Source: a virus
Reading direction: 5' to 3' (one strand)
Virus record (IMG/VR): IMGVR_UViG_3300031841_001392
Span: 1-52,949 of that record
DNA: 52,949 bases
Part shown: piece by piece, positions 1 to 7,831 of the stretch
How positions within the stretch are numbered: position 1 is the first letter of the stretch
Layout: every line of letters begins with the position of its first letter
Notes under the pieces: model-generated
Databases searched by the model: none
Told to the model about the DNA's origin: nothing
What the model saw: only the letters and a program-made list of their open reading frames with translations
Made by a program: the position numbers and the translations under genes

Positions 1-2212
1 CAAAACCAATAATTACATTATTGTTCCCTGTTTCTAGCGCATCACCTGCTGTTGCGCCCAAAAGCGTGTTGACCGTTCCCGTGGTGACTGCTTTACCTGC
101 TTGATCTCCTACTGCTGTATTGTAAGTATCCGTGGCAGTAGTAAAGTTTTGAGTACTAAGAGCCTCATTACCTACCGCAACCGAGGCGCTTCCTTTTGTA
201 TCTGTTGTTAATGACGCGTAGCCCAATGCCACATTATGAATTCCTGTGGTTAGGCTATCTGCCGCAAGGCCTCCAACAATGGTATTCTGAGTTCCCGTGG
301 TGACTGCTTTACCTGCTTCATAGCCCATCGCTACGTTATAAGTGTCGGTAGTGGTCGTAAAATTTTGGTTGAGTAAAGTTGAATAACCAACCGCTACACT
401 TCTGTCTCCTAACGTATCAGAGCTTAGCGCGTTAACTCCCATCGCCACATTTGAGTTTCCGCTAGTCAACGCATCACCTGCTAGACCACCGAGGAGGGTG
501 TTTCCGGCTCCCGTGGTGACTGAAGCGCCTGCATAGTAACCCAAAGCCGTGTTGTAGGAAATTGTTGCTGTAGTGAAGTTTTGTGAAGATAAAGTGGCAG
601 TGCCTACGGCAGTAGTTCCACTACCCAAGGTATCTCCACTTAAAGCCTGTATTCCTATAGCTACATTAAAATCAGCATCAGTAAGAGCATCACCAGCAAG
701 ACCGCCGACGAGGGTATTCTGGATTCCCGTGGTGACTGACAACCCTGCATGGTAGCCAACCGCGACGTTGTAGTTTGTTGTTCCGTCAGTAAAATTTTGA
801 GCTTCTAAAGCAGCCCTGCCGATTGCGACAGAAGCAATACCCGTTGTGTCTGCGGTTAAAGCACTATACCCCAAGACGGTATTTTGCTGCCCTGTGGTAA
901 GTGCATCCCCCGCGAGACCGCCCACCAAACTGTTCTGGACTCCCGTGGTGACTGAAGCGCCTGCGTTTGCACCTACGGCAGTATTGTAGACATCAGTAGC
1001 TGTCGTGAAGTTTTGAGCTGTTAAAGCAGATACACCTATTGCTACATTAGCTGATCCCTTCGTATCCGTACTTAGAGTATTATATCCTACCGCCACATTA
1101 TTAGCGGGAGTAGTCAGTGCATCACCCGCAAGACCTCCGATAAGGGTGTTCTGGGTTCCCGTGGTGATCAGATTACCTGCTAAAGTACCAACCGCAACAT
1201 TGTAAGCATCAGTAGACGTAGTAAAATTCTGCAAGCTAAGAGCACCTTGTCCTACTGCTGTAGATCTACTCCCTAACGTATCTGCGCCAAGCGCGTTTTG
1301 GCCTATTCCGACATTGCGACTGCCGGTAGTAAGTGCGTCTCCAGCGGCATATCCAACCGCTACATTGAAATCACCCGTAGTGATTGCCGTACCCGCTTCA
1401 TCTCCTATGACTACGTTTTGGTTGCCGCCAGACTCGATGCTGTTGCCTGCGTTGACACCTATACGGACGTTGGATGTGCCAGCGGATGCGGTGATTAGAT
1501 CCGCGCCATCTTCTATCGTTGTATCACCAGAAATAGCAACAGTGCCGTTGAAGTCGAGCGCGGTCGCCGTGAGATCAATCTCATCCGTCGCACCCAATGA
1601 CAGAACCGTCGCAGACGAGCCTTGAATGAACTGGCTCGCATCGTTAAACATGATTTTGTTCGTAGAGTTAAGCGTCAGGCCAGAGCCGTCTGTGTGCGTG
1701 AGCGTAGTGTCGCCATCTGCACCAAAGGTGATGACTGCGCTGTCAGAGGTGAACGTCAGGTCATCGTCAATAAACAAGTCTGGGATCGACAGGTCTTGGA
1801 AAGCATCAACCATCGCAGCGCCTGATCCAGCACCGTCGCTGTAAATCGCCTTTGTCTGACCATTGGCTATCGTGACGTTTGCGCCAGAACCTTGGCTGAT
1901 AATGATGTCTTGCGATCCGCTGGTTGCGTTCTCAATGAACCACAGCTTGCTGACCGTATTCGGCCCTATAGTGATGGTGCAAGTTGAATCAAGAGTGCCA
2001 GTATATTTGAGGAAGAGAGACCGGCCCGGATCAGAAGCCCCGTCAGCAATAGTAGTAGTATGAGTATCAGCATTAGTCGTAATAGCTTCTGTGCCAAAAC
2101 TAAATGCCTCACCTATCAACTCAAGGTTGGTATTTGTACTGGTTCCCCAAGTGCCTGCCTCATCACCAGTGGCAATCTCTTTGAGCCGTAAATCGTTAAC
2201 GTAAGTTGCCAT
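1..2212 (-). CDS. Tail fibre protein with YadA-head-like repeats (3' end beyond window)
   Basis: An open frame runs leftward from an ATG at 2212 to the window edge, giving at least 737 residues without a stop. The N-terminus (MATYVNDLRLKEIATGDEAG) is of a type common in marine phage fibres and probably attaches to the tail. From about residue 245 the protein consists of repeats of the kind NTAVG-AG-TTG-QNTLIGGLAGDALTTG, typical of the trimeric beta-roll head of YadA/Hep_Hag adhesins. The repeat period is 72 residues (216 nt). The start follows GGAGAAGATAA and directly abuts the stop of the preceding gene. Likely role: host receptor binding. A receptor-binding tip or intramolecular chaperone domain would lie beyond the edge. 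The fibre class is confident; the ligand is unknown. Confidence 0.85.
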   Translation of the reverse strand, partial: MATYVNDLRLKEIATGDEAGTWGTSTNTNLELIGEAFSFGTEAITTNADTHTTTIADGASDPGRSLFLKYTGTLDSTCTITIGPNTVSKLWFIENATSGSQDIIISQGSGANVTIANGQTKAIYSDGAGSGAAMVDAFQDLSIPDLFIDDDLTFTSDSAVITFGADGDTTLTHTDGSGLTLNSTNKIMFNDASQFIQGSSATVLSLGATDEIDLTATALDFNGTVAISGDTTIEDGADLITASAGTSNVRIGVNAGNSIESGGNQNVVIGDEAGTAITTGDFNVAVGYAAGDALTTGSRNVGIGQNALGADTLGSRSTAVGQGALSLQNFTTSTDAYNVAVGTLAGNLITTGTQNTLIGGLAGDALTTPANNVAVGYNTLSTDTKGSANVAIGVSALTAQNFTTATDVYNTAVGANAGASVTTGVQNSLVGGLAGDALTTGQQNTVLGYSALTADTTGIASVAIGRAALEAQNFTDGTTNYNVAVGYHAGLSVTTGIQNTLVGGLAGDALTDADFNVAIGIQALSGDTLGSGTTAVGTATLSSQNFTTATISYNTALGYYAGASVTTGAGNTLLGGLAGDALTSGNSNVAMGVNALSSDTLGDRSVAVGYSTLLNQNFTTTTDTYNVAMGYEAGKAVTTGTQNTIVGGLAADSLTTGIHNVALGYASLTTDTKGSASVAVGNEALSTQNFTTATDTYNTAVGDQAGKAVTTGTVNTLLGATAGDALETGNNNVIIGF
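80..1300 (-). repeat. 216-nt tandem coding repeats in the tail fibre gene
   Basis: The conserved block CCCGTGGTGA recurs near 80, 296, 512, 728, 944 and 1160, a spacing of 216 nt, which keeps the frame and encodes a 72-residue unit. Between these anchors the copies differ at many positions, so the repeat is selected at protein level rather than freshly duplicated. Confidence 0.85.
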
Positions 2213-2350
2213 TTATCTTCTCCGACTTTTCGTCTTAGGCTTTGGCTTGCTCATAGAGGCGACATGCTTCTTGAGCGTCTCAGCTTGCTTCTTGTGCGTC
2301 TTAGATGCCTTCTCTAAACCCTTAATAACCTTCTTTACTTTGCGTACCAT
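2213..2350 (-). CDS. Small lysine-rich protein (45 aa)
   Basis: Starts MVRKVKKVIKGLEKASKTHK and is very basic (Lys/Arg about one third of residues), with a predicted helical core and a KPKPKTKSRRR-type tail. The ATG at 2350 overlaps the TAA of the upstream repeat protein (TAATG), and its own stop abuts the fibre start, so it is held in a translationally coupled chain. A longer in-frame start at 2401 is possible but would overlap the upstream gene. No family was recognised. Basic tiny proteins in this cluster may bind DNA or acidic virion surfaces, but that is inference. Confidence 0.6.
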   Translation of the reverse strand: MVRKVKKVIKGLEKASKTHKKQAETLKKHVASMSKPKPKTKSRRR

Positions 2351-3117
2351 TAGGCTACCTCTTCCCAGTTGGGTGTTTGAGACGTTGATACAGTTGACCA
2401 ACTAGGTGTTTGACTTGTTGAAATAGTTGCCCAGCTAGGCGTTTGATTGTCATCAACAAGCCCCCATACATTTGATGTGCCAGTGGCCCCAGTTCCTTCA
2501 ACACCCGTAACAGATACATTTGCATCAGCTGTAACAGTGACGTTGCTGACCGCTCCAATGCCTTCAACGCCTGTTGGAACAATCGTTTGGCCCAAGCCGA
2601 TAGTGACTGTACCAATTTGACCAGTGCCGGATACACCTGTTGGAGAAACGACTGCGGTACCAATAACCGTAACTGTTCCGACTGCACCCGTTGCTTCAAC
2701 ACCTGTAACGGAGACATTCGCATCGCCAGTGATCGTAACCGTGCCAACAGCGCCCGTACCCGCAACGCCAGTGACCGAGGCGTTTGCATCAGCACTGATC
2801 GTAACCGTACCAACCGCTCCAGTACCAGAAACACCAGTAACACTAACATTCGCATCAGCGGATACAGTAACCGTTCCCGCAGATCCAGTGCCTTCAACAC
2901 CCGTGACAGAGACGGTAACACCCGTTCCTTCGATGATCGTGACGGAGCCGATTGACCCTGTTGCAGAAACGCCTGTGACAGTGACATTTGCGTCTGCGCT
3001 GACTGTGACAGTCGTGACCGCACCAGTGCCTTCAACACCAGTAACGACGACAGGGTTAGCCTCGCCCCACGGGCCATCACCCCAAGCGCCTCTGCCCCAC
3101 CCATTAAGATCTGCCAC
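2350..3117 (-). CDS. Virion protein of 22-residue beta repeats
   Basis: A 255-residue protein with a Trp/Gly-rich N-terminus (MADLNGWGRGAWGDGPWGE) followed by about eight and a half copies of a 22-residue unit of the form TGVxGTGAVGTVTVSADANVSV. It ends with three 10-residue TPSWxTxSTSQ units. The regular Thr/Val/Gly pattern suggests a beta-solenoid or repetitive beta structure, as in fibre shafts or surface decorations. It lies just upstream of the fibre gene in the late leftward operon and overlaps the next start by TAATG. Probable structural or fibre-associated protein; no named family assigned. The other-frame reading of the same DNA also stays open because of the 66-nt repeat and is not a gene. 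Confidence 0.75.
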   Translation of the reverse strand: MADLNGWGRGAWGDGPWGEANPVVVTGVEGTGAVTTVTVSADANVTVTGVSATGSIGSVTIIEGTGVTVSVTGVEGTGSAGTVTVSADANVSVTGVSGTGAVGTVTISADANASVTGVAGTGAVGTVTITGDANVSVTGVEATGAVGTVTVIGTAVVSPTGVSGTGQIGTVTIGLGQTIVPTGVEGIGAVSNVTVTADANVSVTGVEGTGATGTSNVWGLVDDNQTPSWATISTSQTPSWSTVSTSQTPNWEEVA

Positions 3118-3120
3118 ACG

Positions 3121-3375
3121 CTACTTCCTGTATCCAGCCGTCTTCTTGGCTATTTTTTTGGGCTGCTTGGAGTGTTGCTTGCCTTTTTTTGTGTCTGCCC
3201 TCTTCTTTCTGGAAGTGGCAGCGTACTCCTTGTCCGATAAAGCCTGTCTAGCCTTCTTCGGGAGATACCTTTCACCTGTCGCCTTCTTTCCTTGTGTAGA
3301 CGGTTTACCTGACTTGGTGCCCCAGTCTTGCTTCGTCCACTTCTTAAGGCTCTTTTGAGGCTTCTTCAATGGCAT
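3121..3375 (-). CDS. Small basic protein, phage-conserved type (84 aa)
   Basis: Lys-rich protein with the segments LKKWTKQDWGTKSGKPS, GERYLPKKARQALSDKEYAA and KKGKQHSKQPKKIAKKTAGYR. From memory this pattern belongs to a family of unknown function seen in marine phages and giant viruses (I think DUF5872, unverified). Its stop is 3 nt before the next start, and its ATG shares a base with the preceding stop (overlap at 3375). The position inside the head-tail operon suggests a virion or DNA-packaging accessory role; function unknown. Confidence 0.7.
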   Translation of the reverse strand: MPLKKPQKSLKKWTKQDWGTKSGKPSTQGKKATGERYLPKKARQALSDKEYAATSRKKRADTKKGKQHSKQPKKIAKKTAGYRK

Positions 3376-3587
3376 TACTTGTAACCACCGCCTGCATCTT
3401 TATAAGCCTTGGCTAACATTTGAGCTTTACGCGCCGACCACTGCCCCGGCTTGCCGCCTTTGCTTCCAGCCTTAATCCTATTGAATTGACGCTTACGCAT
3501 CTCAGGCTTGGTGTAGTTTCCAGCCTCGTTAACTCTAGACTTTGACTTCTTTTTTGCAGGCTTCTTTGCCGCTGGCATCTTAGGCAA
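3375..3587 (-). CDS. Small basic protein (70 aa)
   Basis: Lys/Ala-rich N-terminus (MPKMPAAKKPAKKKSKSR) and a conserved-looking C-terminal segment GGKPGQWSARKAQMLAKAYKDAGGGYK, a pattern I recall from many marine phage genomes. It overlaps the preceding gene by 8 nt and the following gene by one base, so it is part of the coupled late operon. With the neighbouring 84-residue protein it forms a pair of basic proteins. Function unknown; DNA or capsid binding is only a guess. Confidence 0.7.
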   Translation of the reverse strand: MPKMPAAKKPAKKKSKSRVNEAGNYTKPEMRKRQFNRIKAGSKGGKPGQWSARKAQMLAKAYKDAGGGYK

Positions 3588-4011
3588 TCCTTATAATCGC
3601 GTTACTTGCATCAGCGGTAGGGAACTGAATAGTAAAATCACCAGCGGTTGATGTCTTGTCTCCACCAAACGCAAGGCTACATACCGCAGGGTCTCCAGAA
3701 GCTGAGTCATTAAATATCAGCGCCCCGTTTGCCGTAATTGTGCTGCTAGAGAATGTCAGGTCAGCAAAGTCTGTAAACGCTGTTGTGCTCGAGGTTGTTG
3801 GGTCAACACGGGTCAGTGCGGCACCTTTAGCTGTATAGCCCGTACCGGATACCTCATTGGATGTCGTATACGCAGTTGTGCTTGCATTTAAAGTTGCAGA
3901 GCTTGTGTACAGGGCCAGATTAAAGGTGCTTCCACCAGTGTTTTTGAAGTTGTGTACCGCCTCCATAAGCTCTTTCTTGAAACTTGTACACATTGCACTC
4001 GTAATAGACAT
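3580..4011 (-). CDS. Putative virion structural protein (143 aa)
   Basis: Starts MSITSAMCTSFKKELMEAVH, then is rich in Ser/Thr/Ala with alternating beta-like stretches (FNLALYTSSATLNASTTAYTT, GALIFNDSASGD). Composition and length fit a small beta-sandwich virion protein. The start overlaps the stop of the upstream 92-residue gene by one base, and the end overlaps the next gene by 8 nt. No definite family recognised; assignment rests on composition and on location between adaptor-like proteins and the fibre. Confidence 0.65.
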   Translation of the reverse strand: MSITSAMCTSFKKELMEAVHNFKNTGGSTFNLALYTSSATLNASTTAYTTSNEVSGTGYTAKGAALTRVDPTTSSTTAFTDFADLTFSSSTITANGALIFNDSASGDPAVCSLAFGGDKTSTAGDFTIQFPTADASNAIIRIA

Positions 4012-4289
4012 TATAGTCTCCTAATTATATCAGCCATGTCTTTATGACCTTGACGATCTAGTTCGGCAATCAGCGTTGTTCTGTCGCTATTTATCGCCTC
4101 TTTAATGTATCTCAAGACTGTAACTTTAACAGCCTCTTGGAATTCTTGTGCCTGCTCTGCTATGACGGGATGACAATTGCCCCCTACACTAACAATACTG
4201 TCTGCGGCTGACTTGGCCCAAAACTCAGGGCTATGACCGCCATTCTCGGTCGCTGTAACAATAACGCTGCCAACTTCCATAGAAAGCAT
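4011..4289 (-). CDS. Hypothetical protein in head-tail cluster (92 aa)
   Basis: A 92-residue protein beginning MLSMEVGSVIVTATENGGHS, with a predicted long helix in its second half (AEQAQEFQEAVKVTVLRYIKEAI). An alternative start is the Met at residue 4. Both ends overlap neighbours by one base, supporting a real gene. The segment GGHSPEFWAKSAADSIVSVG is reminiscent of short proteins found next to phage adaptor genes, but I cannot assign a function. Confidence 0.6.
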   Translation of the reverse strand: MLSMEVGSVIVTATENGGHSPEFWAKSAADSIVSVGGNCHPVIAEQAQEFQEAVKVTVLRYIKEAINSDRTTLIAELDRQGHKDMADIIRRL

Positions 4290-4927
4290 TATCTGTTGGC
4301 CCTTACGGCTCCAGCCCTATAGCTATCAGTAGTGTTGTAACCCTCACCAAGAGCTTTTAACTCTTCTAATGCCTCGTTATACCTTGTCGCATAAAGCTGC
4401 ATTAAGTCTGGATCTCCCTTCAAGAAGGTATAGGCCTCCACTAAGCAGCCATAAAGCAGAGCATTTTCTGCGTTTGTGCCTAGCCAGCTTGTACCGTCAC
4501 TAGCAACGGTAATTGACTCAGGCTTGTAGAAATAATGTATTTCAGCAGAGTAGTTCGCGTTTGGTGTTGGGCCTAGAATAAAAGCTTGCTCGTTAAACAA
4601 AGCGTAATGCTTTGGCACCCCTGTCGTAGAAGCCACAGGGTAAGCCTCCCTAATAAAGTTAACGTCCTTACGAATCAGAAACTCATAACCGCTGTTATCT
4701 ATTGACAGAGAATACGTTGCCAAAAAGTCAGATGGCACCGCTAAGTACTGGTTGGACTGAGTTGTTGTTCCTGTAGCGTTCTTCCTAAAGTCAGGTAGCT
4801 GAACCGATTTGAGTATTCTTTCTTCTGCCTGCGTAATAATGGTTGGCAGGTCAGCAACAAATGTAGATTCGTTTGACTCAACGTAGTCCTGTATTGCTGT
4901 TTTTAGCGTCGTGAATGTAAATGCCAT
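4289..4927 (-). CDS. Head-tail adaptor-like protein (212 aa)
   Basis: Starts MAFTFTTLKTAIQDYVESNE; a helical N-terminus (LPTIITQAEERILKSVQLPDF) is followed by a beta-rich middle and a C-terminal helix pair (NALLYGCLVEAYTFLKGDPDLMQLYATRYNEALEELKAL). This layout matches phage connector/adaptor proteins of the SU10-adaptor type that form the ring between portal and tail in podoviruses. It is part of the leftward morphogenesis operon, with one-base stop/start overlaps on both sides. A second, more distant adaptor-like protein lies two genes upstream. The general role is moderately sure; ring stoichiometry and exact position are unknown. Confidence 0.7.
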   Translation of the reverse strand: MAFTFTTLKTAIQDYVESNESTFVADLPTIITQAEERILKSVQLPDFRKNATGTTTQSNQYLAVPSDFLATYSLSIDNSGYEFLIRKDVNFIREAYPVASTTGVPKHYALFNEQAFILGPTPNANYSAEIHYFYKPESITVASDGTSWLGTNAENALLYGCLVEAYTFLKGDPDLMQLYATRYNEALEELKALGEGYNTTDSYRAGAVRANR

Positions 4928-5244
4928 CAGCTTGTACTCACGGTTACTATTCCAACGCTACCAAACATATCCAAGCCAACCTGCCCGACTGGGTTAAAGG
5001 AGGCTAACAACCTGCTTTGATCCAAACCTTGATCTGGTCTTGGGTTTCTCAACGCCTGCGGATCGTCCATGCGAATCCTACCAAGCTTAAGCTGTGGTTG
5101 ATCTGGGCTGTTAACGTCACGACCAACCAAAAAACCAGTGGGCCTGCCGTTTACGATTTGAGGCACAAGGTCTTTTAGCGGGTATCGAAAGCCCGTTAAG
5201 TCGCAGTAACCGAATGCATGTTTACCACTAGCGTAAGCGCCCAT
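4927..5244 (-). CDS. Hypothetical protein between two adaptor-like genes (105 aa)
   Basis: Starts MGAYASGKHAFGYCDLTGFRYPLKDLVPQ and contains a run of short polar motifs (RNPRPDQGLDQSR). Small proteins with the YCDLTGFRYP signature recur next to connector genes in marine phages as far as I recall, suggesting a conserved head-tail joining accessory. It is 3 nt from the upstream gene and shares a base with the next. No enzymatic motif is visible; function unknown. Confidence 0.65.
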   Translation of the reverse strand: MGAYASGKHAFGYCDLTGFRYPLKDLVPQIVNGRPTGFLVGRDVNSPDQPQLKLGRIRMDDPQALRNPRPDQGLDQSRLLASFNPVGQVGLDMFGSVGIVTVSTS

Positions 5245-5247
5245 ACG

Positions 5248-5928
5248 TTAAAACCCCGGTGCTATGTAAATAGATGCTTTCTCTCTGTCGGCATCAGCAG
5301 CTAAGTTCCACTGCTCCTCGTAATCAGCCTTCAACACTGATGACCTAGACGCTGCATTTGGAAACTTAAGGCTTAATTGATAAGACAGCCCTGCAACCAA
5401 GCAAGGCAAGAACCTAGCTGGTACGTCCATATTGTTTGAAGCCGCAGAGCCTGCATCATCGATGCGTTCTAAATAGTAATAAACAAACGTATAGGACGCG
5501 CTGTCTGGCACAGGCCAAAGGTTAACCGTGATCTGTGCTGGTGCTTTGTCTATCTGATACTGCAAAGGCTTACTTTGTGTAAGCTTGTTTGACAAATGAG
5601 CGTACTGACTTACAGATATCCTGCTCAATGTTTGATCTTGTTGGCTAGAACTGTCACCCGCATTGGTGCGAACAAATGCTTCTATGATGTCGAATATCTT
5701 TGCATCTAGTGCGTAAGCAGACGTTCCTTCAGTAAGGGCTTGCGTACCCTCTTTGACCGTCCACAGGTTTAGGCCTCTGTTCTGCCATTCCAGCATAAGC
5801 AGGTTAATGCTTCGTCTAGCCGTGCGATAATCATAGCCACTACGAAGCTCTAAACCGGCACGCTCAAACGCCTCCTCCATAGCATCAGAGAGGTCTAGGT
5901 TGAATGCATATGTGCCGCTAACAGCCAT
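5248..5928 (-). CDS. Head-tail connector / tail tubular-like protein (226 aa)
   Basis: A 226-residue protein with an N-terminal helical bundle (LSDAMEEAFERAGLELRSGYDYRTARRSINLLMLEWQNRG), a beta domain (PLQYQIDKAPAQITVNLWPVPDSASYTFVYYYLERID) and a C-terminal helical part that includes LKADYEEQWNLAADADRE. The order resembles podoviral gatekeeper or tail tubular A proteins (T7 gp11-like) and the P22 gp4-type connector class. Its location between capsid and tail genes supports a head-completion or adaptor role. Stop and start neighbours abut directly. Family call is inference from architecture. Confidence 0.68.
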   Translation of the reverse strand: MAVSGTYAFNLDLSDAMEEAFERAGLELRSGYDYRTARRSINLLMLEWQNRGLNLWTVKEGTQALTEGTSAYALDAKIFDIIEAFVRTNAGDSSSQQDQTLSRISVSQYAHLSNKLTQSKPLQYQIDKAPAQITVNLWPVPDSASYTFVYYYLERIDDAGSAASNNMDVPARFLPCLVAGLSYQLSLKFPNAASRSSVLKADYEEQWNLAADADREKASIYIAPGF

Positions 5929-6219
5929 CTAGATTATCCGACCTTTGGTCTTGCCCCTAATAGCCATGCCATCAATAGACTTTACCTTGCCGCCAGCTTT
6001 CATCCCGTCCATGCCGCCAGTACCGCCTGTGGCAGACATGATCTTTTGCATGCGCTGTTCTTCAGCAGCATCGGCGGCTTCTCTTTCTAACCGTCGATCT
6101 TTCTTCTTATCTCGTCTGTTTTTTAGATATCCAGCAAGAGGGCTTATTGCAGCTAGAGGCTCTTCTGCAATGAGTCCGACCAATCCACCGCCGAGTATCC
6201 CAAGATCTTTCTTTCCCAT
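5929..6219 (-). CDS. Small protein with conserved GGKVKSIDGMAIRGKTKGR tail (96 aa)
   Basis: Hydrophobic Gly-rich N-terminus (LGILGGGLVGLIAEEPLAAISPLAGYL), a charged helix (KNRRDKKKDRRLEREAADAAEEQRMQ) and the C-terminal tail KAGGKVKSIDGMAIRGKTKGRII. Tails of this type close many short proteins in marine phage head clusters and may be a docking peptide. The ATG at 6219 shares a base with the TAA of the preceding peptide gene. The hydrophobic start could touch a membrane or another virion protein. Function unknown. Confidence 0.62.
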   Translation of the reverse strand: MGKKDLGILGGGLVGLIAEEPLAAISPLAGYLKNRRDKKKDRRLEREAADAAEEQRMQKIMSATGGTGGMDGMKAGGKVKSIDGMAIRGKTKGRII

Positions 6220-6317
6220 TACGGCCTCCTAGCCTTCTGCTTCTTTTTAGAAACACGCTTCTTTTTAGATGGCGCGTTCTTAATTTGTTTGCCCATTTGC
6301 GCTCGACTAATCGCCAT
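6219..6317 (-). CDS. 32-residue basic peptide sharing the capsid protein's N-terminus
   Basis: ATG at 6317 to TAA ending at 6219; the protein starts MAISRAQMGKQIKNAPSKKK and ends in an almost entirely Lys/Arg tail. The start uses the A of the upstream TGA (TGATG) and its TAA overlaps the next ATG (TAATG), so both edges are coupled as in the rest of the operon. Its first eight residues, MAISRAQM, are identical to those of the major capsid protein, although five of the eight codons can be compared and several differ synonymously. That points to protein-level selection. Too short for most gene callers; the role is unknown, possibly capsid- or DNA-associated. Confidence 0.6.
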   Translation of the reverse strand: MAISRAQMGKQIKNAPSKKKRVSKKKQKARRP

Positions 6318-6649
6318 CAGCCTCTACCAAACTTTTGTTTTTGAGATTTAGGGGGAGACTTCTTGCTGCCTCCCTTGCCACTCCAAAAAACCTTGTTTGC
6401 CCAGTATGCGGCACTAGTCTTGCCCTTAGCTATGTTCTTGCCATGCCGAGCCTTGAAGCTCTTACGGGCCTCTGCACTGTAATTGTGACCCATCTTCTGG
6501 TCGCCAAAGCGGATGATCTTCATCTTGCCGCCATCGCGCACAGCAACTACAGCCTTCTTGGTTTTATGACTAGGGGTGCGTTTAGGTTTGTTTAGGCCGG
6601 TAAGCCCGACCTTTTTTAGCCTGTTCTTTTCAGCGTCAGTTAAGCTCAT
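6317..6649 (-). CDS. Small basic protein (110 aa)
   Basis: Starts MSLTDAEKNRLKKVGLTGLNKPKRTPSHKT, has a short beta stretch (KKAVVAVRDGGKMKIIRFGDQ) and then SAEARKSFKARHGKNIAKGKTSAAYWANKVFW before a Lys/Ser tail. This central pattern is one I recall from many marine phage small proteins of unknown function. It overlaps the HNH-like gene by 4 nt at its start. The KARHxKNI...AAYWANKVFW segment could form a compact nucleic-acid-binding fold, but no activity can be assigned. Confidence 0.68.
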   Translation of the reverse strand: MSLTDAEKNRLKKVGLTGLNKPKRTPSHKTKKAVVAVRDGGKMKIIRFGDQKMGHNYSAEARKSFKARHGKNIAKGKTSAAYWANKVFWSGKGGSKKSPPKSQKQKFGRG

Positions 6650-6870
6650 TTCTTGCGTGACCTGTTTTTTGACTTGGACTCTACGCGAAGGTTCTTTCGT
6701 TTGTTGTTTAGGGCATTGCCGTCCTTGTGATGAACGTCCTTGCCGTCACCCTTCTTAACCTTGCCAGAAGCAGCCATTTTACGCCGTGCTGCATTGCGAC
6801 CCGCACGGCGCTTCTTCTGGTCTGGTTTAGAGTGAAACTCTTTGTACTCTTCTTTGTAGTTTCTAGCCAC
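6646..6870 (-). CDS. Small HNH-like protein (74 aa)
   Basis: Basic protein with the segment GDGKDVHHKDGNALNNKRKNLRVESKSKNRSRKK, which matches the beta-beta-alpha HNH pattern (HH near residue 47, then N and N in GN-NN-NLR). HNH proteins beside terminase or head genes can assist DNA packaging in some phages, and others are homing-type nickases. At 74 residues this is essentially the motif with a basic N-terminal helix, so catalytic competence is uncertain. It overlaps the downstream gene by 4 nt. Confidence 0.65.
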   Translation of the reverse strand: MARNYKEEYKEFHSKPDQKKRRAGRNAARRKMAASGKVKKGDGKDVHHKDGNALNNKRKNLRVESKSKNRSRKK

Positions 6871-6878
6871 AGCTTGAT

Positions 6879-7283
6879 CTAGAAGTGCTTCCGCACCTGC
6901 ATAACGATGTTGTAAACATCGCCGCTAGAATGCCCAACAGTCGTGAACAAAACGTCACCGTTTACGCCAGAACCCGCATTATTGGGTATTCCTGTAAAAT
7001 CAGAAAAATCCAGCGTATCTGACCAATCAGCGTTAAGCTGCCAAGCAAGCACGTTAGTAGATGCATTAAAGAAGATCTTCACACCCATACCAATGGTCGA
7101 GTAATAGATCTTCTGAATGGACACCTTCGTGCAAGCCGCTCCAGTTACAGGGTCAACGGCAAGCGCAGAGACATCTATCTTAGCAACGGCGCTTTCACCA
7201 GTACCATCGCTAACATTTGTAAACCTAAAAATGGCAGTGTTGCCGCCATCCTGAATGGTTTGGGTTGCTACTGCATCGGCCAT
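6879..7283 (-). CDS. Putative virion structural protein (134 aa)
   Basis: Beta-rich protein (TIQDGGNTAIFRFTNVSDGTGESAVAKIDVSAL) with central KVSIQKIYYSTIGMGVKIFFNA and C-terminal GDVYNIVMQVRKHF. Length and alternating pattern resemble small capsid- or tail-associated beta-sandwich proteins found downstream of capsid genes in marine phages. It follows the 168-residue protein by 12 nt and has an AGGAGG-type ribosome site just upstream of ATG. Function inferred from position only. Confidence 0.65.
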   Translation of the reverse strand: MADAVATQTIQDGGNTAIFRFTNVSDGTGESAVAKIDVSALAVDPVTGAACTKVSIQKIYYSTIGMGVKIFFNASTNVLAWQLNADWSDTLDFSDFTGIPNNAGSGVNGDVLFTTVGHSSGDVYNIVMQVRKHF

Positions 7284-7295
7284 GCTAACCTCCTA

Positions 7296-7802
7296 TTACT
7301 GATCAGCAAATGCAGGTGCAGTTGCGCCCGTAACAGTGCCGAAGATCTGATAATTGGTTGTGTTCAAACCAATAATCGTTACATCAAAGCCAGCAGGTAC
7401 GTTTAACTGAATGCTGCTATTTGAGTTGCCATCAGAAAAAACCGCACTAACTTCGTTGTCAGTATCAAGGAAAGTAACACCACCAATGTAAAAATTAGTG
7501 TTTCCGGGGGTAACGATAAGCGCATCAGTTGCGTCAGCGGCACCGCCTGCGTAAACAAACCTAAACACAGATCCAGCGATAGGCGCTGGCAAGGTGTAGG
7601 TGTTGTCTTGTCCGCCATCTGGAACCAGCAGTATTCGTCCGCTGTGAGTGGCGTTGGTTAGAGTTACATTGCTATCGGCAAGGCTAACGGGGCCATCACC
7701 GATAGTTGCAACTTCAGTAACAGCACCAGAGGTGCTGTCTTTGCTTACAGTTTTGAAGGTGCTTTCAGAACGAACTGCACCCGTGAAAGTCGTAGTACCC
7801 AT
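7296..7802 (-). CDS. Putative virion structural protein (168 aa)
   Basis: A Gly/Thr/Asn-rich, probably all-beta protein starting MGTTTFTGAVRSESTFKTVS, with central repeats of short strands (GRILLVPDGGQDNTYTLPAP, SVFRFVYAGGAADATDALIV). Such sequences are typical of phage decoration or fibre-adjacent proteins. An AGGAGACTACA ribosome site precedes the ATG. The gene sits after the capsid terminator and the parS-like palindrome, so it may be transcribed at a lower level than the capsid gene. Exact role unknown. Confidence 0.68.
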   Translation of the reverse strand: MGTTTFTGAVRSESTFKTVSKDSTSGAVTEVATIGDGPVSLADSNVTLTNATHSGRILLVPDGGQDNTYTLPAPIAGSVFRFVYAGGAADATDALIVTPGNTNFYIGGVTFLDTDNEVSAVFSDGNSNSSIQLNVPAGFDVTIIGLNTTNYQIFGTVTGATAPAFADQ

Positions 7803-7831
7803 TGTAGTCTCCTGTCTGGGTTAGTCCAAAA

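Noticed and set aside
80-1300. CRISPR array
   Set aside because: The regular repeats are a coding 216-nt unit within an open fibre frame; no short identical repeats with unique spacers.
2355-3119. A 254-residue leftward frame in the 22-residue repeat gene and long rightward frames over the same DNA
   Set aside because: The 66-nt repeat keeps other frames open. The chosen frame has a coherent Gly/Thr/Val repeat and start/stop coupling; the others give Leu/Arg-rich nonsense.
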